9,351 nucleotides of DNA from Susulua sp964590995 (GTDB taxonomy: Bacteria; Omnitrophota; Gorgyraeia; Duberdicusellales; 4484-171), in contig CAZPYY010000037.1 in assembly GCA_964590995.1 (NCBI GenBank), forward strand, positions 1 through 9,351, given 5' to 3'. Under the pieces are notes generated by a model that was not told where the DNA came from, made no database searches, and saw only the letters and a list, made by a program, of their open reading frames with translations. Within the stretch, counting starts at the first letter, position 1, and each line of letters begins with the position of its first letter. Positions 7,601 to 9,351 of this stretch are shown piece after piece. The translations under genes and the position numbers were made by a program.

Positions 7601-9351
7601 AATGCTTCTACTCTCAGAAACTCAGCCTGCTGTACGGAAGCTATTTCAGGCTATTGAGTTAGTGCCTTTTCCTGCTCCTGTGATGAAAGAGCCCAAGTTC
7701 ATTAAGGTAAAGAGCAAAGGAGTTAGGACTTTTAGGATGACAGGAAGAGTAATAGCTGTCCCGGACAACCACCTTTTCATAGAAATCTTGGCTAATTTTA
7801 ACCGCCCAGGATTAGCTTCCGAAATTACTTCTGCTCTTAGAGAGGGAGATATAGACTTTATTAAAGCTGGCGACAGAGATGACCAGGGATGTTGGATTGA
7901 AGCCTATGTCAGGTTTGATGAGGTTGACAGCGCAAAAGAAGCTTTGAGGCGACTAAAAACTATAAGAGATGAGGAGACAAAAGAATATCGAGAATTTAAA
8001 GACTTGGAAAAACGGCAACAGATACGACGTAGAAGAATTAAAATAACTGCATGTTATGAACAAAGAGGATTGTTAGACGATATCCATAAGGGAATATTGG
8101 AAGTTGATGGCAGGATTAATGTTGAAGGAAACTATAGGGTGAGGAGACTGGTGGAAGGAGAAATTACGTTTGAGTTAAATCTTGCGCTACCTGTAGGGAT
8201 AAAGGACCAAACCGTAATAGACACCTTGGAGTCTATAGAGTTAGACTCCGATAATTGTCTAATTGCTCAGTTTATTTATGGCGGATTAGATACCACTTCC
8301 AGCCCGGTTCAATTATCCTACCTGGACGGGCCTTTGGCTAAAGCAATGGTAGAATTCTTTAGCGGCCAGATAAAAGGTAAGAGAATTTTAGAGATAGGCC
8401 CTGGCGCACAAACAGATTTGTTAAAGTGGTGGGCAGAGCAGGGAGCAGAAGTTTGGGCTGTGGATTCACGAATAATAGGGACGGGAGAAGAATCTTTGTC
8501 ATTTCATGATAGTTCGCGACTTGCAGGAACAATAAATGGAGCTGAATGTCGCATAGCAGATATGGCTGAATTCCTCGAGAGTTATTTTACTTTACATCCC
8601 GATGAACCGTTTGATGCCATATATTCTATAGGTTCGTTTGAAATTGGCTATATTACTCAAAAACATAAGCGGGTGTTCCCAATTAGAAACCAAATTAGAA
8701 CATTGGTCTCGGCATTAAAGATAATGCACAAGGGAGTATTGAAAGACGGAGGCGCCTTATTTATTGAATTATTATGGCCAGAGTATTCTCTAACCGCTGT
8801 GGTACCAGATGAGAAAAAAGAGGATATATTCGATGGCTTTAAGATAAAGACACCTTCGGATAAATTGTTAATCTTAGAAAAGAATTTAAAAACCACATCT
8901 AACTCCTCGCCGCAAAATACTGTTTCCAGCCCGGTTGTCAATCTTGATAGTTTAGCAGGAGAATATGCTGCTGATATTCTCGTTGAAAGTTTCCTGGAGC
9001 ATTATAGGGTCGCGGTTATGGGAGATGGCGAATTGCTTCTTTCTCAGCTAAGTTTACAGGAACGGCTTAATACATTTGATAACCTGTGGTCTCAAAATTT
9101 TATTGCTGAACCGCAGACCAAGCTGCAAATAATGCTTGAGGCGGTGTTTGTCTTAGAGACAGATGATGCCGCAATAAAAGCTGTACTTTCCAAGCGAACC
9201 AAGCGGACACGCGCAGATGAAGTTTTTAGATTATTAAAAGAGAAAATATCCCCAAGTCAGAGAGTTGCGAAGGTAGACAGAGCAGCTCTCCAAGGTTGGT
9301 TTGAAAAGAAGATTCCATCTAAGGCAGGAAAAGCCTCTTCCAGCCCGATAA
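4656..9351 (+). CDS. Membrane-anchored CheD-like / receiver / RSH-like / ACT / methyltransferase multidomain protein, open at both ends
   Basis: A stop-free frame of 1,565 complete codons runs from the gap to the right edge. It has no start context and is most simply the continuation of the preceding segment. Residues are numbered from 4656. Domains in order: disordered 1-88; membrane segment 89-106; CheD-like loop with Cys172 and His189; membrane segment 305-323; receiver with Asp417, Ser445 and Lys465; CheD-like with Cys548 and His567; receiver with Asp739, Ser767 and Lys791; RelA/SpoT HD-like about 880-1010 without its HD pair; ACT domains about 1039-1107 and 1127-1209; class I methyltransferase about 1219-1411; unrecognised helical domain about 1428-1559. 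Short SSPV/I/M linkers lie at most borders. Receivers and CheD-like domains point to two-component or chemosensory-type signalling, and ACT and RSH-like parts to small-molecule or stress sensing. No histidine kinase is seen here, so the phosphodonor must be elsewhere. Confidence 0.85.
4813..4835 (+). repeat. 23-bp perfect inverted repeat (11-bp arms)
   Basis: cggttgaggct (4813-4823), a single central base, then agcctcaaccg (4825-4835). It lies inside the coding frame (AVEAKPQPG) just before the first SSPV linker. No T-run follows, so it does not look like a terminator. Confidence 0.7.
4851..4865 (+). repeat. ASSPV linker (tccagcccg), first of the right-half series
   Basis: Encodes ASSPV. The 9-mer is at 4854-4862. 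It lies 18 codons before the first membrane segment. Confidence 0.7.
4920..4973 (+). other. Transmembrane segment 1
   Basis: Eighteen mostly hydrophobic residues (VIAVVVSLTLLIFAGV core) preceded by a basic stretch with Lys, Arg and His. By the positive-inside rule the N-terminal side is cytoplasmic. Confidence 0.8.
5094..5520 (+). other. CheD-like (glutamine deamidase fold) domain 1, between two membrane segments
   Basis: The pattern YRYCIAAIGYN...VVLWHAVPG recalls the core of CheD deamidases, in which a catalytic Cys is followed by a catalytic His. Here Cys (codon 5169-5171) and His (codon 5220-5222) are 17 residues apart, which I recall as the spacing in Thermotoga CheD (Cys27/His44). A helix resembling the CheD helix follows (MVDNLTAILKANGLNPKEI). 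The usual GLGS before the Cys is not kept. With flanking membrane segments the loop would face outside the cytoplasm, which is odd for a CheD. The match is by eye and moderate. Confidence 0.4.
5568..5624 (+). other. Transmembrane segment 2
   Basis: Nineteen residues with Trp at the entry (LPLWIWISLGILGAVTLIM), followed by ERRADKK. The positive charge after it suggests the C-terminal side is cytoplasmic, so the 198-residue loop between the two segments would be outside. Confidence 0.8.
5649..5756 (+). repeat. Linker block: three SSP motifs with a heptamer repeat inside
   Basis: SSPI (5649-5660), SSSPA (5685-5699, with tccagcccg) and VSSPI (5742-5756, with tccagcccg) lie within 108 bases between the second membrane segment and the first receiver. 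Between the last two is a seven-base tandem repeat at 5707-5734. Confidence 0.65.
5707..5734 (+). repeat. Tandem heptamer repeat, four units of (c/t)atca(g/a)c
   Basis: Units tatcagc, catcaac, catcagc and catcagc follow without spacing. The period of seven is out of phase with codons, so the repeat is nucleotide-level. It is tolerated because it lies in a linker. Confidence 0.75.
5754..6104 (+). other. Response-regulator receiver domain 1
   Basis: All receiver residues are present. The acidic pocket is in ILVVDDDQG (Asp codons 5772-5780), the phospho-accepting Asp is in LILTDIAMPGLDG (codon 5904-5906), the switch Ser is in IAMSAED (codon 5988-5990), and the Lys is in IPKPVG (codon 6048-6050). 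It should be phosphorylated by a histidine kinase not seen in this window. It sits between two linkers, directly before the second CheD-like domain. Confidence 0.93.
6123..6137 (+). repeat. VSSPV linker (synonymously diverged copy)
   Basis: Encodes VSSPV but uses tct agt cct rather than tcc agc ccg. It separates receiver 1 from the second CheD-like domain. Confidence 0.65.
6138..6695 (+). other. CheD-like (glutamine deamidase fold) domain 2, between two receivers
   Basis: QGLGGCRAIVIKG closely resembles the CheD core (GLGSC followed by a hydrophobic strand), with Cys at codon 6297-6299. GLMHL follows, with His at codon 6354-6356, 19 residues later. The Thr usually six residues before the Cys is Ala here. 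CheD enzymes deamidate receptor glutamines in chemotaxis and bind CheC. In this chain the domain is flanked by receivers, which suggests phosphorylation-controlled activity, an inference only. It may be an enzyme or a binding-only derivative. Confidence 0.5.
6696..6713 (+). repeat. SSSSPV linker (tccagcccg)
   Basis: Lies directly before receiver 2. Contains the 9-mer tccagcccg at 6702-6710. Confidence 0.7.
6714..7085 (+). other. Response-regulator receiver domain 2
   Basis: RILIVDDEESIRD gives the acidic pocket (Asp codons 6741 and 6744). LIITDSTMPEMNG carries the phospho-accepting Asp (codon 6870-6872). VMISG carries the switch Ser (codon 6954-6956) and IGKPF the Lys (codon 7026-7028). All key residues are present. 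The loop after the switch Ser (LLAEGSDIRKD) holds the word aggctccgac, also found beside the gap. Confidence 0.93.
7089..7106 (+). repeat. ASSSPM linker (tccagcccg)
   Basis: Lies after receiver 2. Contains tccagcccg at 7095-7103. Confidence 0.7.
7107..7262 (+). other. Short helical segment between two linkers
   Basis: Fifty-two residues, aromatic-rich and probably helical (FMESWQLRYKALMTTFRNLV, then a basic end EKKK). It is bounded by ASSSPM and STSSPV linkers. I recognise no family. It may be a small helical hairpin or a remnant of a lost domain. Confidence 0.4.
7263..7280 (+). repeat. STSSPV linker (synonymously diverged copy)
   Basis: Encodes STSSPV with tcc agt ccc at 7269-7277. It precedes the RSH-like region. 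Confidence 0.65.
7293..7685 (+). other. RelA/SpoT-type HD-hydrolase-like domain, degenerate
   Basis: The order of segments follows the (p)ppGpp hydrolase part of RelA/SpoT homologues: KAYNLAREH, then ALKVMQRLLAWEADHIVLSAALL, then SELKEIINVITQLT, then YAQKMLLLSETQPAVRKLF, matching the family's AY-FA-H, D-T-AALLHD, V-G-VTKL and RKMLLAM-D-RV pattern. The diagnostic His-Asp after AALL is Tyr-Gln here (codons 7467-7472), and the region holding the first metal-binding His looks shortened. Hydrolysis of (p)ppGpp is therefore unlikely. No synthetase domain is seen. This is a by-eye assignment; the ACT domains that follow support it, since RSH proteins end in ACT. Confidence 0.45.
7770..7975 (+). other. 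ACT domain 1
   Basis: LFIEILANFNRPGLASEITSA is the classical ACT opening, with a strand, then N/D-RPGL, then a helix. A strand with aromatic and charged residues follows (GCWIEAYVRFDEVDSAKEA), then a helix ending RRLKTI. ACT domains bind amino acids or serve as regulatory pairs and occur at the C-terminus of RelA/SpoT proteins. Confidence 0.7.
8034..8280 (+). other. ACT-like domain 2
   Basis: RIKITACYEQRGLLDDIHKG repeats the strand, GLL, helix opening of ACT. Strands follow with VEGEITFELNLALPVG and a helix TVIDTLESIE. Together with ACT 1 it could form the side-by-side pair typical of ACT regulatory modules. A basic helical connector (KRQQIRRRR) joins the two. Confidence 0.5.
8292..8309 (+). 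repeat. TTSSPV linker (tccagcccg)
   Basis: Separates the ACT pair from the methyltransferase domain. Contains tccagcccg at 8298-8306. Confidence 0.7.
8310..8888 (+). other. Class I SAM-dependent methyltransferase domain
   Basis: Motif I is RILEIGPGAQTDLLKWW (Glu codon 8391, Gly-rich loop 8397-8405). It is followed by the strand-2 acidic residue in VWAVDS (Asp codon 8463-8465), as expected for S-adenosylmethionine ribose binding. Later come FDAIYSIGSFE (motif IV region) and a helix plus GVLKDGGALFIEL (strand 5, as in many class I enzymes). About 190 residues is a usual core length. The substrate cannot be read from sequence. Receptor or protein methylation would fit the CheD-like neighbours, but it does not look like CheR. 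Confidence 0.75.
8901..8936 (+). repeat. Double linker NSSP ... VSSPV
   Basis: NSSP (8901-8912, tcc tcg ccg) and VSSPV (8922-8936, tcc agc ccg gtt) lie 10 bases apart between the methyltransferase and the last domain. Confidence 0.65.
8937..9332 (+). other. Unrecognised helical domain
   Basis: About 132 residues bounded by SSPV linkers and mainly helical (LAGEYAADILVESFLEHYRV, later KLQIMLEAVFVLETDDAAIKAVL). A basic segment (SKRTKRTRADE) and a Trp-containing end follow. I recognise no family. Confidence 0.4.
9333..9350 (+). repeat. ASSSPI linker at the right edge (tccagcccg)
   Basis: The frame leaves the window in yet another linker, with tccagcccg at 9339-9347. This implies at least one further domain downstream. 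Confidence 0.7.

Noticed and set aside
7293..8280. Functional (p)ppGpp synthetase/hydrolase
   Set aside because: The HD residues are missing and no synthetase domain is present, so the call is limited to a degenerate RSH-like module.
233..8941. Numerous minus-strand open frames of 60-140 codons
   Set aside because: They lie opposite clearly coded plus-strand domains, have Ser/Leu/Pro-rich shadow-like compositions and no ribosome binding sites. Only the 4655-4804 one is kept as a query.
1..9351. tRNA, rRNA, riboswitch or mobile-element genes
   Set aside because: The window is coding nearly throughout, and I saw no cloverleaf, rRNA core or transposase motifs.

Overview
The whole window appears to be the inside of one very long plus-strand gene, or a chain of reading frames that were one gene. 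It encodes a giant multidomain signalling protein. Three plus-strand stretches run end to end: a frame open at the left edge (to 764), a second from about 740 to 4554, and a third from the assembly gap to the right edge (4656-9351). Only two interruptions separate them, and both look like sequence or assembly artefacts. One is a one-base frame break around 747-749. The other is a run of exactly 100 N (4555-4654), which looks like a scaffold placeholder. I see no RNA gene, CRISPR array, transposase, intergenic region, credible ribosome binding site, promoter or terminator. Apart from the gap, no stretch over 300 bases lacks coding sequence.

Region by region. 3-764 holds a putative zinc metallopeptidase domain (HEITH, then a downstream NEE). 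About 740-3360 holds a protein-kinase-like domain with apparently complete catalytic residues, an unrecognised helical region, and a textbook FHA (phosphothreonine-binding) domain. 3360-4554 is low-complexity, Pro/Gly/Ser-rich and probably disordered. After the gap, 4656-5660 encodes a disordered stretch and two membrane segments flanking a CheD-like domain. Then follow a response-regulator receiver (5754-6104), a second CheD-like domain (6138-6695), a second receiver (6714-7085), a RelA/SpoT-type HD-like domain that has lost its HD pair (7293-7685), two ACT domains (7770-8280), a class I SAM methyltransferase domain (8310-8888), and an unrecognised helical domain (8937-9332). The frame leaves the window inside another linker.

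The most striking feature is the punctuation between domains. In the right half nearly every domain border carries a short Ser-Ser-Pro-Val/Ile/Met linker, and eight copies share the identical 9-mer tccagcccg. In the left half the linkers read Ala-Ser-Ser-Ala-Val and share a 16-bp DNA sequence. Keeping the same synonymous codons in such short linkers suggests recent copying or a constraint at DNA level. A metallopeptidase-like domain near the start of the same chain makes polyprotein-style processing an attractive but unproven idea.

The organism looks like an uncultivated bacterium with moderate to low G+C (about 40% by eye), assembled from a metagenome. Giant genes together with SSPV/ASSAV-like linkers make me favour candidate phylum Omnitrophota. 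That is a recollection-based inference, not something the sequence proves.
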